DNA of 64,000 bases from Elusimicrobium simillimum (GCF_049639735.1 NZ_JBEVVA010000003.1:1550001-1614000), one strand, 5' to 3'. Positions 24,766-33,724 are shown, counted from the stretch's first letter. A program made the numbers and translations. The notes: generated by a model from the letters alone, not told the origin.

Positions 24766-25749
24766 TTAAAATCCTAAAGCTTTTAGCAGAACGTCTGGCT
24801 TTACGCCTTTGGTAAGTATTTGCCACACAGCGTCTAATATAGGGGTGCAGAGATTGTTTTTTCTGGCTATATTATGCACGCTGTTAACAGAATCCGCACC
24901 CTCAGCAATGGTGCCTACCTGCGCTCTGGCGTCGTCAAGGCTTAGGCCCTGGCCAAGCTTTTCGCCCAGGCGCCTGTTACGTGAAATTTGTGACATACCC
25001 GTTAAAATAGCGTCGCCAAGGCCGGAAAGGTTATACACACTTTCCATTTTGCCGCCCTGTGAAACAGTGATGGCAACCATCTCCTGCATGGCCTGCGTAA
25101 TAAGAGCGGCCCTTGTGTTGGCGCCGTCGCCAATGCCTTCTAAAATACCGCAGCCTATGGCAACTACGTTTTTAATAGCGCCGCCGTACTCAACGCCGCG
25201 CCTGTCGCCGGATTCTATAGTGGCTATAGCGCCGCCGTTAAATACCTGAGCGGTTTCTTTTACCAGTTCGGCATTGGGGCCAGCAACTAAAATTTTGGTG
25301 GGAATGCCTTTTGCTACTTCTAAGGCAAAGCTGGGGCCGCTAAACGCCATGGCGTGACCCTTAAGGTGTGGCAGTTCTTCTTCTATAACTTCGCAAACTG
25401 TGTTAAATGTGCCGTCTTCTATACCTTTAGACGCGCTGACAACGGGCAGTACTTTACCGCCTATAAGCGGTTTAAGCTCTTTACAAAAGTTTCTTACGCT
25501 TTTGGACGATATTACAAATACCAGCATGTCAGTGTTTTCCACAGCCTCGGCCACTGTGCGTTTAAGCGTTATGTTGCCGTGCAGCTTAAAGTTTTCTATA
25601 TTAGGGTGCTGCCTGGTGGTGTTAAGAATATCAAAAAGTTTTTCGGAATATTCCCAAAGTGAAATATTGTAGCCTTTATCAGCCAGATGCTGGGCTATAA
25701 CGCTGCCCCACACACCCGCGCCAAATACTGTAATATTATTTATTTTCAT
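24766..25749 (-). CDS. gpsA: Glycerol-3-phosphate dehydrogenase (NAD(P)+)
   Basis: Makes sn-glycerol 3-phosphate from dihydroxyacetone phosphate for phospholipid synthesis. The Rossmann start ITVFGAGVWGSVIAQHLAD, the catalytic-domain motif KNVVAIGCGILEGIGDGANT and GLGDAILT are diagnostic. ATG 25749 gives 327 residues, normal for GpsA; an upstream frame to 25803 has no support. It overlaps plsY by 14 bases, so plsY and gpsA, which act in consecutive steps of lipid synthesis, are co-translated. Confidence 0.95.
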   Translation of the reverse strand: MKINNITVFGAGVWGSVIAQHLADKGYNISLWEYSEKLFDILNTTRQHPNIENFKLHGNITLKRTVAEAVENTDMLVFVISSKSVRNFCKELKPLIGGKVLPVVSASKGIEDGTFNTVCEVIEEELPHLKGHAMAFSGPSFALEVAKGIPTKILVAGPNAELVKETAQVFNGGAIATIESGDRRGVEYGGAIKNVVAIGCGILEGIGDGANTRAALITQAMQEMVAITVSQGGKMESVYNLSGLGDAILTGMSQISRNRRLGEKLGQGLSLDDARAQVGTIAEGADSVNSVHNIARKNNLCTPILDAVWQILTKGVKPDVLLKALGF

Positions 25750-26377
25750 GTTGTTCTTTTCTTTTTTTAGAGCCGTCTTCAAAATTAAGTTCTTTTTTAG
25801 CAAGCAACCGTTTCATATTAGGCACGTGTTTATATATTACAACAGCGGCTATAATGGCTGTAACTATGTTAACAGCTAAAGGCTGGTCGCCTATAAAAAA
25901 CGCGGCTATGGGCAGTATGGCGGCGGCAGATATAGAACCTACAGAAATATGCCCGCTTAACCATACGGCAAAAGCAAATACCGCAAAAGCTATTATTGTG
26001 GGTATGGGCAGCAAAGCGCCAAATACGCCGGCGGCCGTTGCCACGCCTTTACCGCCGCGGAATTTAAGATAAATCGTCCACATATGGCCGGCTATGGCTA
26101 TGGTACCGCAAATTATAGCGAAAATATAATTGCCAGGGAAAACTATTAAGGCAAGTTTAACGCAGATAAAACCTTTAAGAGCGTCCGTAATAAATGTGGC
26201 CCAGCCGGCTTTTGCGCCAACGGTGCGGTAAACGTTTGCCGCGCCGGGGTTGCCGGAACCATGCTCTCTTATATCAATGCCCATGACTTTACGTGAGATT
26301 AAGTACCCTGTGGGGATACCGCCAAGCAAATAACTTAAAACTGCAAGTCCAACCATTGTTATAATCTGTGTGTTCAT
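25736..26377 (-). CDS. plsY: Acyl-phosphate:glycerol-3-phosphate acyltransferase
   Basis: Integral membrane acyltransferase (213 residues, about five to six spans) that puts the first acyl chain on glycerol 3-phosphate. Motifs seen: GGIPTGYLISR, then EHGSGNPGAANVYRTVG, and KFRGGKGVATAAGV. All three conserved PlsY loops are present. A charged tail (FEDGSKKRKEQHENK) overlaps the gpsA start. TATAAT is six bases before the ATG. Confidence 0.95.
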   Translation of the reverse strand: MNTQIITMVGLAVLSYLLGGIPTGYLISRKVMGIDIREHGSGNPGAANVYRTVGAKAGWATFITDALKGFICVKLALIVFPGNYIFAIICGTIAIAGHMWTIYLKFRGGKGVATAAGVFGALLPIPTIIAFAVFAFAVWLSGHISVGSISAAAILPIAAFFIGDQPLAVNIVTAIIAAVVIYKHVPNMKRLLAKKELNFEDGSKKRKEQHENK

Positions 26378-26383
26378 ATAATT

Positions 26384-26389
26384 ATTATA
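26384..26389 (-). promoter_or_regulatory. -10 hexamer placed for a leaderless plsY mRNA
   Basis: TATAAT, AATTAT, then ATG 26377. About 23 bases here, ending in the ATG, are identical to the upstream region of miaA. Confidence 0.5.
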
Positions 26390-26428
26390 TTAAATAAGGA
26401 AAGCGTTTAACACTAAAAAACAAAATTT

Positions 26429-27691
26429 TTATTTATTATGTTTTTTTAGTTTTTGCTGTAAACTGTGGTAGTTACCGTCGGTAATCATAACGGTAAGGGT
26501 TGTAATGCCATCCTTACTTTCTCTCCTTGTTTTAACCAGGCTATGGTCATATATAAAGCCCAGTAAGTTTAAATCTTCTGCTTTTAACTTAATTTTGCGC
26601 TGCGGCCATTTGGCGTTGAGCGCGGCTTCTACCGCGTTTAAAAGTTCTTTAACGCCCTTGTTTTCCAACGCTGAGATAAACACCGCGCCGTGGTTTCTGG
26701 CTTTGAGCGCCTTTAATGTGTACTGGCTTACGGCGTCTATTTTATTAAAAACTTCTACCATAGGTATTTTCTGCGCTTCTAAATCACGTACGATTTTATG
26801 CACGGTGGCGTTTTGCGCATCTATATCTTTAGAGCTTGCGTCTTTAACGTGCAATATCACGTCCGCGTCTGCCAATTCCTCAAGCGTCGCCCTAAAGGCG
26901 GACACCAGGTTATGGGGTAGCTTTTGTATAAATCCCACGGTATCAGTAAATAAAACGCTGCCGCCGCCGGGCATACTGACACGCCGGGTGGTAGGGTCCA
27001 GCGTGGCAAAAAGTTTGTCGTCGGCATATACAGCTGTTTCTTTGGTAAGAGTGTTTAAAAGGGTAGATTTACCGGCGTTGGTGTAGCCCACTATCGCAAC
27101 CTGGGGCAGCGGTAAAATGGCGCGCCTCATACGGCGCACTTTGCGCTCCTGTTTTACCTGTTCTATTTCACGCTCAAGCTTGGCAATGCGTATTCTCAGG
27201 CGGCGTCTGTCATATTCCAATTTACGTTCGCCGGGGCCTCTGGTGCCAATGCCGCCGCGGCGCCCGCCGCTTTGCTGCATCAGTCCCGCCCCCTTACCGC
27301 TTAGGCGGGGCAGTAAAAATTGTAACTGCGCTAATTCTACCTGCAGTTCCCCCTCTTTAGTTCTGGCGCGTTTGGCGAAAATGTCTAAAATAAGCCAGGT
27401 GCGGTCTATAATTTTAGCGGGGATAATTGACTCTAGGTTTTTTTGCTGGGCGGGCGTAATTTCCTCGTTAAATATAACGGCTGAAATATCGTTTTCCCGC
27501 ACGGCCTCGGCTATTTCATACGCTTTGCCTTTGCCTATGAATGTGGCGGGGTTATAGGCGGCAAGCGGGGCGTAAAAAATTTCCTCCACCTCCGCGCCCG
27601 CCGTGTGGGCAAGACGTTCAAGCTCATACACGCTCTCGTTAGAGTAAGGTTCGCCTTTAAGATAAGCGGCTACCAGGTAGACTTTTTCCAC
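26429..27691 (-). CDS. hflX: GTPase HflX
   Basis: A 420-residue ribosome-associated GTPase that splits stalled or hibernating ribosomes. N-terminal HflX domain with FNEEITPAQQKNLE and RTWLILDIFAKRA, linker GGRRGGIGTRGPGE, then the G domain: VGYTNAGKSTLL (P-loop), DTVGFI (G3) and FNKID (G4). Length is normal. It overlaps miaA by 22 bases, a pairing seen in many bacteria. Confidence 0.95.
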   Translation of the reverse strand: MEKVYLVAAYLKGEPYSNESVYELERLAHTAGAEVEEIFYAPLAAYNPATFIGKGKAYEIAEAVRENDISAVIFNEEITPAQQKNLESIIPAKIIDRTWLILDIFAKRARTKEGELQVELAQLQFLLPRLSGKGAGLMQQSGGRRGGIGTRGPGERKLEYDRRRLRIRIAKLEREIEQVKQERKVRRMRRAILPLPQVAIVGYTNAGKSTLLNTLTKETAVYADDKLFATLDPTTRRVSMPGGGSVLFTDTVGFIQKLPHNLVSAFRATLEELADADVILHVKDASSKDIDAQNATVHKIVRDLEAQKIPMVEVFNKIDAVSQYTLKALKARNHGAVFISALENKGVKELLNAVEAALNAKWPQRKIKLKAEDLNLLGFIYDHSLVKTRRESKDGITTLTVMITDGNYHSLQQKLKKHNK

Positions 27692-28602
27692 TGTTCATAT
27701 CCTTTGGCTACCTGCTCTGCCGTTACGGTTTTGCCGTTAAAAATATTCATATCTTTATAACGGGCAAACCAGGTGCGCTGGCGTTTGGCGTACTGGCGGG
27801 TTAGTATAATAATTTTTTCTATAGCAGCTTCTTTGGTTAATATGCCGTCTATATAATCTATTATTTGCGGGTAGCCCAAGCTTTTTAGGGCGAGTGTTTC
27901 ACGGTTAAAACCTTGCGCAAGCATGGTCTCGGTTTCAGCAAGCATGCCGCTAAACATGGCGTTGGTGCGGGTAACTATACGCTTGTTTAAATCTTCTTTA
28001 TCCCAGTTTATATATACGGTGTAGTTATTGCCGAGCGTGGCGTTAAACTTGCCTGTACGCAGCTCGCTTGCGGGGGTACCGGTAAGACGGTGTATTTCAA
28101 GCGCGCGCATAACACGGTGCAGGTTGCCGGCGGGAATGGCGGCGGCGCTGGCCGGGTCAACCTTGGCAAGCATTTCATGCAAAGCCTCTTTGCCTTTGTT
28201 GTCCGCTATGGCCTTATACTCTGCCCTAAGTTCGGCATCTCCCTCGGGCAGTTTATCCATACCGCTAAAATGCGCCTGCATGTACATGCCTGTGCCGCCC
28301 GCGAATATGGGGGTATGCTTGGCTGTTTTTATAGCGGCTTCAAGGTTGGCGGCGTCGGCGGAAAAAGAAGCACTGTTGTAGGATTCTTCAGGTTCAAGGA
28401 AGTCTACTAAATGGTAATTAACGCCGTCCACATTATAAACGCCGTCAATGTAGCGGCCCTCAGGCTTGGCGGTGCCTATGGTAAGGCCTTTGTAAACCTG
28501 GCGCGAATCTGCGGAAATTATCTCCCCGCCAATAATTTTAGCAAGGTTAAGCGCAAGTTCTGTTTTGCCGCTGGCTGTCGGCGCCGCTATAATAATAGTC
28601 AT
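27670..28602 (-). CDS. miaA: tRNA dimethylallyltransferase
   Basis: Adds a dimethylallyl group to A37 of tRNAs reading codons that start with U. 310 residues, normal. P-loop IAAPTASGKTELALNLA, then SADSRQVYKGLTIGTAKP, GGTGMYMQAHFSG and the RQYAKRQRTWFAR substrate site. MiaB, which acts next on the same base, is encoded just upstream at 29460-30701, so the pathway is clustered. TATAAT lies six bases before the ATG. Confidence 0.96.
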   Translation of the reverse strand: MTIIIAAPTASGKTELALNLAKIIGGEIISADSRQVYKGLTIGTAKPEGRYIDGVYNVDGVNYHLVDFLEPEESYNSASFSADAANLEAAIKTAKHTPIFAGGTGMYMQAHFSGMDKLPEGDAELRAEYKAIADNKGKEALHEMLAKVDPASAAAIPAGNLHRVMRALEIHRLTGTPASELRTGKFNATLGNNYTVYINWDKEDLNKRIVTRTNAMFSGMLAETETMLAQGFNRETLALKSLGYPQIIDYIDGILTKEAAIEKIIILTRQYAKRQRTWFARYKDMNIFNGKTVTAEQVAKGYEQWKKSTW

Positions 28603-28608
28603 ATAATT

Positions 28609-28614
28609 ATTATA
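28609..28614 (-). promoter_or_regulatory. -10 hexamer placed for a leaderless miaA mRNA
   Basis: TATAAT, AATTAT, then ATG 28602; same sequence as before plsY. Confidence 0.5.
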
Positions 28615-28649
28615 TTAAATAAACGATTTGTTAAAGCTTTGGCTTGAGG

Positions 28650-28720
28650 CCCTCACGCCCCTACGGGGCTGAGGGAGCGGCACTTTTTTAATTAACAACG
28701 GGCGGAGACAAGCTCCGCCC
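28650..28720. repeat. Two short GC-rich hairpins
   Basis: CCCTCACGCCCC pairs with GGGGCTGAGGG (28650-28675) and GGGCGGAG pairs with CTCCGCCC (28700-28720). The second resembles the arms of the inverted-repeat element at 43508-43636 and may be a fragment of that family. Confidence 0.6.
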
Positions 28721-28762
28721 CTACAGGCATATCAAAAAATATAATAAGTGCTGTTGTGCCAG

Positions 28763-28945
28763 TAAATTTCACAGGATTTTGAGTGGTTTTTGAATTTTTC
28801 TACTTTCGGCACACTTGGTGCGGGTACACGGTGGGTGTGGTGAAAGTATAAAAACTCAAAAACCGCCAAAAGCCGAAGAAATTTGATTCCGCTTATTGAA
28901 AACTAAGCGAACGCAGAGAGCGACCCATTGGAAGATGCGAAGCAC
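28763..28945. repeat. Structured intergenic element, family A, copy 2
   Basis: Homologous to 24554-24735: it shares TTTCACAGG near the 5' end, CCGCCAAAA then CCGAAGAAA in the middle and CTAAGCGAACGCAGAGAGCG near the 3' end. The long arms (GGTTTTTGAATTTTTCTACT from 28785 and its near complement ending at 28864) have a different sequence from copy 1 but still pair. Outer AAATTTC and GAAATTT also pair. A terminator follows, as in copy 1. Confidence 0.75.
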
Positions 28946-28981
28946 AAAAAAGCCCCGGCCGTTTTTGGCCGGGGCTTTTTT
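28946..28981. terminator. Terminator after the PilZ gene and after element A copy 2
   Basis: GCCCCGGCC and GGCCGGGGC pair around a GTTTTT loop with A6 and T6 flanks. Confidence 0.88.
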
Positions 28982-28989
28982 ATTAAATA

Positions 28990-29453
28990 TTATTTTTTGC
29001 CGAAGAAGGTTACGTCTTTTTGTATCTTGTTGCATAGCTCATGCGCTTTGCATGTAGGTACGCACACTTCAGGCAGTTTAAGCAAGATTCTGGTATCGCA
29101 GTCGGCAAAGTCCTCTGCCATGGCGCTTATTTTATTTGAAATAGCCTGGCTGATTTCAAAAAATTCTATGCCTAGGGTAAAAATACCGTCTTTCTGTTTA
29201 ACCCATGAGGTTTTGGCCTTTACGTCAAACTTGCCTACTGCGGGCAGGTCTAAAGTAATAGCGATATTGCTTGAGAACGGAGCCTCTAAAAAGCTTATAA
29301 GACGCATGCCTGAAGAAAAAGGTCCGCCAAAATAGCAAGCACGTTTTGCTCTTTGCCCTCTTCCGTTTTGTAGCACAAATTAATAGGTTCCACTATGTTA
29401 TGTAAAATGGGCACCCTTGCGTGACGTCTTTTTTCTATACGTTTATCTTCCAT
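28990..29453 (-). pseudogene. PilZ-domain protein, frameshifted
   Basis: Reading from ATG 29453 gives MEDKRIEKRRHARVPILHNI, the RxxxR c-di-GMP binding start of a PilZ domain, up to LAILADL. The rest, FSSGMRLISFLEAPFSS to the stop at 28990, is in another frame. The shift is at the A5 run 29316-29320 (T5 on the coding strand); one more T restores DLFSSGMRL, matching the PilZ DxSxxG motif. The intact protein would be about 153 residues with a Cys-containing tail (CVPTCKAHELC). It lies six bases after miaB. Either a real break or a homopolymer error. Confidence 0.75.
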
Positions 29454-29459
29454 AATAAT

Positions 29460-30701
29460 CTACTCCGCCAACAAAATTTTTCCGTCGGTACTCTTTACTC
29501 TAATATTAACAGTACTGCCAATTTTAGCGGGACTTTTGAGCTTAACCCAAAGGTTACCGGAAGTGCGGCCTTTATAGGGCGTCTCCAGTAATACTGCCTG
29601 AGTGGTTTCTGCGGCGTCTTCATACGCTTTGCCCGCATAGTACTTTACTCTATTTAACAAAATATCCAGCCTTTTTTCCACTTCTTTATCAGCCGTTACA
29701 TTCTTAATATCATAAGCTACCGTGCCTTTACGGGGCGAAAACTTGAAACAGTAAGCAAAACTGAACTGCGCTTCTTCCACCATACTCAGCGTTTCGTCAA
29801 AGTCTTCCTGCGTTTCCGTAGGGTAACCCACAATAATATCCGTTGATACCAACACCCCGGCGGCTTTAAGAGCGTTTACTTTAGCCATAAGTGTTTTTCT
29901 GTCGTAACCGCGCTTCATTTCTTTAAGTATTTTATCGGACCCGCTTTGCAAAGGCAGGTGCACGTGTTTTGCTATTTTATTATTGTCACGTATTGTTTCT
30001 ATAAGTTTGGGGGTAATGTGCGCGGGGTGCGGGCTCATAAAACGCACACGCTCTACGCCCGGTACCTGGCTGACCATTGTCAGCAAGTCTGCAAAATCTG
30101 TAGTTTCATATTTATAGGCGTTTACCGTTTGGCCAAGCAAAACAATTTCTTTTACGCCTTTATCCGCCAACTGGCGGGCATTAGCTAAAATGGTTTGCGG
30201 GTCTATACAGCGTTCACGCCCCCTTACAGACGGCACTATGCAATATGAGCAGGCAAAGTTACAGCCGCGCATTATGGTAACAAAGTCTACTACAGCGTTT
30301 CTGCTAAGCAGTTCTTGCGCCTCAAACTCACGGGCCTGCGCTTCAAAAAGGCCGGTATCGTCAAGGGTAGCCGCAAAAGCTTCTATGCCCTTGGCGCCAG
30401 CTACAATGTCTAAAAACGGATAGTCTTTTTTAAGTTTATCGCCAAGGCGCTCCGCCGCGCAGCCGGCAAAAATAATTACACGCCCTTCACGCTTTTCCTT
30501 CCACTTAGCCAAACGGCCAAGGAATGATACGGCCCTGTGCTCGGCATGTTCGCGTATGGTGCAGGTGTTTACAAGAACAATGTCGGCGTCGTCCATATCC
30601 AAAGTCTCGCTGACGCCGCGCGCGGCAAGGTGCCCCAGCATTTCCGCAGAGTCAGCCACGTTCATTTGACAGCCAAAAGTTTGAATATATACGCTTTTCA
30701 T
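29460..30701 (-). CDS. miaB: tRNA-2-methylthio-N6-dimethylallyladenosine synthase
   Basis: Radical-SAM methylthiotransferase acting on i6A37 of tRNA. Three domains: UPF0004 with cluster Cys in TFGCQMNVADS, VNTCTIREHA and GCAAERLG; radical-SAM core with CNFACSYCIVP; C-terminal TRAM domain (about 350-413). 413 residues, a little short of average but complete. MiaA, supplier of its substrate, is downstream. Confidence 0.95.
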   Translation of the reverse strand: MKSVYIQTFGCQMNVADSAEMLGHLAARGVSETLDMDDADIVLVNTCTIREHAEHRAVSFLGRLAKWKEKREGRVIIFAGCAAERLGDKLKKDYPFLDIVAGAKGIEAFAATLDDTGLFEAQAREFEAQELLSRNAVVDFVTIMRGCNFACSYCIVPSVRGRERCIDPQTILANARQLADKGVKEIVLLGQTVNAYKYETTDFADLLTMVSQVPGVERVRFMSPHPAHITPKLIETIRDNNKIAKHVHLPLQSGSDKILKEMKRGYDRKTLMAKVNALKAAGVLVSTDIIVGYPTETQEDFDETLSMVEEAQFSFAYCFKFSPRKGTVAYDIKNVTADKEVEKRLDILLNRVKYYAGKAYEDAAETTQAVLLETPYKGRTSGNLWVKLKSPAKIGSTVNIRVKSTDGKILLAE

Positions 30702-30735
30702 AGTTAATTAAATAATTTATAATATGCCACATTTA

Positions 30736-30913
30736 TTTCCTCGCCCTCTTAGGGGAGAGGAAGTTTTATCGCGGTTGTTTGCTGCGAAGCAGCTGCGATA
30801 AAGCAGGTGAGGGTATTTCTGTTTTTATATAAAGGAGCTTGGCTTGAACTTTACAACTATATATTTGTGTACAACACCCTCACCCTACCCTCTCCCCTAA
30901 AAGGGAGAGGAAA
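30736..30913. repeat. Inverted-repeat element, family B, copy 1
   Basis: 25-base ends, TTTCCTCGCCCTCTTAGGGG plus AGAGG at 30736-30760 and its near-perfect inverse at 30889-30913 (two mismatches). Inside is a second hairpin, TTTATCGC to GCGATAAA around GCTGCGAAGCAGC, and TGAGGGT facing ACCCTCA. The copy at 41887-42103 is in the opposite orientation. No ORF inside; MITE-like or REP-like. Confidence 0.75.
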
Positions 30914-30946
30914 AAACAACTTTAGACAACCTGTTAAATAAATTAT

Positions 30947-30973
30947 ACAGGGGCGGGTATTCCCCGCCCCTGT
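30947..30973. terminator. Perfect inverted repeat between pgi and miaB
   Basis: ACAGGGGCGGG and CCCGCCCCTGT form an 11-bp stem. It lies 20 bases after the pgi stop. No long T run, so terminator function is only likely. Confidence 0.5.
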
Positions 30974-30993
30974 GAATGGTTAGATTTTTTAGT

Positions 30994-32652
30994 TTAGAAC
31001 AAAGCAGATATCTTTTTAAGTGAATCCGCCACAGGCGCAGCAAGGTGCAGTTTAATTACACGTCTGCCTTTGGAATCAAGCGCTTTAAAATCGCCCAAAG
31101 CCTGCGCATTGGCTAAATCGCCAAAAGAATAGTTCTGGCCCGGTATTTTAATGTCATTAGCCGCGTCGGCCGAGAAGATTATAAACACGCCGTTATTGCC
31201 GTCGCCTTTATGCAGCTGGCCTGTGGAGTGTAAATATCTGGGCCCGTAACCAAACAGTACGGCGCGTTTGGTTTTGGATAATATTTTGTAGCGCAGGTCC
31301 GCAAGTATTTCTTCTACTTCAGCTGTGGCGTTAACGTAAGGCAACAGGGCAATGTAGTCATTGCTTTCAAGTACTGAGTATAAATCTTGCGCCAGCTCTT
31401 TAAGTTCAAATTTGCCTTCTAATACCTTTGATACAATCATGTCTTTTTTGGTATCCGGGTCTTCTTTGCCGGCGGAAAGGTCCTCTAAAATACCTTTGGC
31501 TATTGTTTTAGCTTCCTGCACGTTAGGCTGGTCAAACGGGTCAACCGCCATTACCGCGCCGGCGGCCGCTGTGGCAACTTCCCACATAAGAAACTGTGCG
31601 CCTATATCATAAAGGTCTTTCATTTCAACAGTCATGATAGGGTGCTGCGTTTCTTCCAAAGCTTCGGCAATGTCATCAACTCTGTCGCCGTCTTTGGAGT
31701 CAAAAGCTATGTGTACAAAAATTCTGTCGTCTTTATAGTCAAAGTTAATACCCGTCTGCTCGCCGGCTACAGGCACTACGCCTTTGCCCTCTTTACCGGT
31801 GGATTCTGCCACAAGCTGCTCTATCCAAAGGCCAAGAGTATCAACGTCTTTAGGCATAAGAAGGGTAAGTTTATCCTCTCTGCGTACGGCTGCGCCGCCC
31901 ATGAAAGCGCCCAGTCTGAGCGCGGCGTTTTCTTTAATGTTTGCGCCGGGGGCAAATGTCTCGGCCGCTGCTTTGGCGGATTCTAAAACTTTTTTAATAT
32001 CCACGCCCATAATAGCGGCGGGCACCATGCCAAAGAAAGATAACGCGCTAAACCTGCCGCCGATGTCGGCGCGGTTAACAAATATTTTGCGGAATTTTTT
32101 GTCTTTAGCCAGTTTTTCAAGGCCTGTGCCGGGGTCAGTAATAGCTATAAAATTTTTGCCCGGTTCTTTAGAAACTTTTTTAACTTCGTCATAAAAGTAA
32201 GCAAATTGTGAAGCGGGTTCCACCGTGCCGCCTGATTTGCTGGCGAAGATGAAAAGTGTTGTTTCAATATTAATTTGCTCTCTTACGGTACCCACCCAGT
32301 CGGGGTTGGTAGAGTCTAAAACTAAAAGTTCGGGGCAGTTTTTCTGTTTGCCAAAAAGCACCCTAAACACTTCAGGCGCCAGGCTGGACCCGCCCATACC
32401 AAGCACTACGCAATGGGTGAATGTTTGTTTGGCTACGTCCGCAAATTCGTTTATCTCTTCCAGGCGTTCAAGCGTCCAGTCATAAACTGTTAACCAGCCC
32501 AGCGAGTTATCAATAATTTTTGTATGTTCTTCTTCCGTCTTCCATACTGTTGCGTCTTTTTTATAAAGCCTGTTTAAAAAGTCCATCCTTTCCAGTTTTA
32601 ACAAGCCTTCTCTTATCAAGCTTTCCGCCGCGTTGTTTGTCTTAAAGTTCAT
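30994..32652 (-). CDS. pgi: Glucose-6-phosphate isomerase
   Basis: Interconverts glucose 6-phosphate and fructose 6-phosphate. SIS-domain protein of the longer type (552 residues from ATG 32652; an in-frame GTG at 32667 overlaps the GAGG ribosome site). Motifs: CVVLGMGGSSLAPEVFR, LDSTNPDWVGTV, FIFASKSGGTVEP and GRFSALSFFGMVPAA. The C-terminal part (about 370-552) resembles the Pgi half of bifunctional transaldolase/Pgi proteins. Last gene of the long moxR-bat operon, next to two other sugar-phosphate isomerases. Confidence 0.92.
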   Translation of the reverse strand: MNFKTNNAAESLIREGLLKLERMDFLNRLYKKDATVWKTEEEHTKIIDNSLGWLTVYDWTLERLEEINEFADVAKQTFTHCVVLGMGGSSLAPEVFRVLFGKQKNCPELLVLDSTNPDWVGTVREQINIETTLFIFASKSGGTVEPASQFAYFYDEVKKVSKEPGKNFIAITDPGTGLEKLAKDKKFRKIFVNRADIGGRFSALSFFGMVPAAIMGVDIKKVLESAKAAAETFAPGANIKENAALRLGAFMGGAAVRREDKLTLLMPKDVDTLGLWIEQLVAESTGKEGKGVVPVAGEQTGINFDYKDDRIFVHIAFDSKDGDRVDDIAEALEETQHPIMTVEMKDLYDIGAQFLMWEVATAAAGAVMAVDPFDQPNVQEAKTIAKGILEDLSAGKEDPDTKKDMIVSKVLEGKFELKELAQDLYSVLESNDYIALLPYVNATAEVEEILADLRYKILSKTKRAVLFGYGPRYLHSTGQLHKGDGNNGVFIIFSADAANDIKIPGQNYSFGDLANAQALGDFKALDSKGRRVIKLHLAAPVADSLKKISALF

Positions 32653-32684
32653 CTTAGTTATCCTCACTTAGAATCTTCTTACCA

Positions 32685-33137
32685 CTATTTAAAATTTTTG
32701 CTTTCTATTTCTTCTATTTTGTTTACGCGCCTTACCTGGCGTTCTTTAGCCTCGTACTTGGCGGTTAAAAAAGCTTCTGTCAGCGCTTCCGCCAGGCTGG
32801 GGCCTATTATTCTGGCGCCAAGGCAAAGTATGTTCATATCCTCATGCTGTACGCCTTGGGCCGCGCTGTAGGTATCGTGGCATACGCTGGCTTTAATGCC
32901 TTTGTATTTATTGGCCACTATATTTACCCCCACGCCGCTGCCGCACAGTAGTATACCGCGCCATGCTTTACCTTCAAGCACGGCCTCGGCCACTTTTGCG
33001 GAAAAATCAGGAAAATCCACACTGTCACAGTTAAATGTGCCAAAGTCCAGAACTTCATGACCTAAAGATTTAATTTTTGCAGCTACTGTTTCTTTTAAAG
33101 GAAAGCCTGCGTGGTCCGTACCTATCGCGATAATCAT
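32685..33137 (-). CDS. rpiB: Ribose-5-phosphate isomerase B
   Basis: A 150-residue RpiB/LacAB family sugar isomerase of the pentose phosphate pathway. IAIGTDHAGFPLKETV, the catalytic Cys in SVCHDTYSAAQGVQHEDMN and GILLCGSGVGVNIVANKYKG are clear. It starts four bases after gmhA, and pgi follows 32 bases later. Confidence 0.94.
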   Translation of the reverse strand: MIIAIGTDHAGFPLKETVAAKIKSLGHEVLDFGTFNCDSVDFPDFSAKVAEAVLEGKAWRGILLCGSGVGVNIVANKYKGIKASVCHDTYSAAQGVQHEDMNILCLGARIIGPSLAEALTEAFLTAKYEAKERQVRRVNKIEEIESKNFK

Positions 33138-33141
33138 AATA

Positions 33142-33723
33142 CTATTTTACACCTTTTACATAATCATATAAAGCCCTGTCTACCAAATCACACATGCTGT
33201 GCGCCATAAAAATGTGGCATTCCTGCACGCGGGGCGTATTGTTGGACTTGACGGTAAGGTCCAGGTCTACAATGCCTTTTATAGTACCGCCGTCTTTACC
33301 TAAGAAAGCCGCTGTATAGCAGCCCTTTTTCCTGGCTGCTTCTAAAGCTTTGTAAACGTTTTTACTGTTGCCAGAGGTGGAAATACCTATAACAATATCC
33401 CCCTTTACGGCAAAGCCTTCAACCTGGCGGGAAAACACTTCGTCAAAAGAATAGTCGTTACCGATAGCGGTAATAGAAGACGTATTGGTGTTTAAGGCTA
33501 AGGCCGGGAAGGAGCCCCTTTCCAATTTATACCTGCCCACAAACTCAGCCGCTATGTGCTGCGCGTCGCCTGCGCTGCCACCGTTACCCATTAAAATTAC
33601 TTTGCCGCCGTTTTTATAGCAGTTAATAATAACATTGGCCAGTTCTTCCACTTTGGCCGAAAGGTTTTCTTTAACCCAGGTTAAGGTTTCTATCAGTTCA
33701 TCCGCTTCTTTAGGTAAAAACAT
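33142..33723 (-). CDS. gmhA: Sedoheptulose-7-phosphate isomerase
   Basis: SIS-domain enzyme (193 residues) that starts ADP-heptose synthesis for lipopolysaccharide core. LMGNGGSAGDAQHIAAEFVGR and GISTSGNSKNVYKALEAARK are diagnostic, with QECHIFMAHSMCDLVD at the C-terminal active site. It implies an LPS-type outer membrane, though no other heptose genes are in the window. It follows batE by one base, with GAGG before the ATG. Confidence 0.93.
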   Translation of the reverse strand: MFLPKEADELIETLTWVKENLSAKVEELANVIINCYKNGGKVILMGNGGSAGDAQHIAAEFVGRYKLERGSFPALALNTNTSSITAIGNDYSFDEVFSRQVEGFAVKGDIVIGISTSGNSKNVYKALEAARKKGCYTAAFLGKDGGTIKGIVDLDLTVKSNNTPRVQECHIFMAHSMCDLVDRALYDYVKGVK

Positions 33724-33724
33724 A

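Noticed and set aside
24521..24826. 101-codon minus-strand ORF between gpsA and HU
   Set aside because: It covers a terminator and structured element A and overlaps the gpsA 3' end; the homologous copy at 28763 does not keep the frame open in the same way.
33138..33149. Leaderless promoter for rpiB
   Set aside because: TAAAAT lies six bases before the rpiB ATG, but it is inside the last codons of gmhA in a tight operon, so it may be coincidence.
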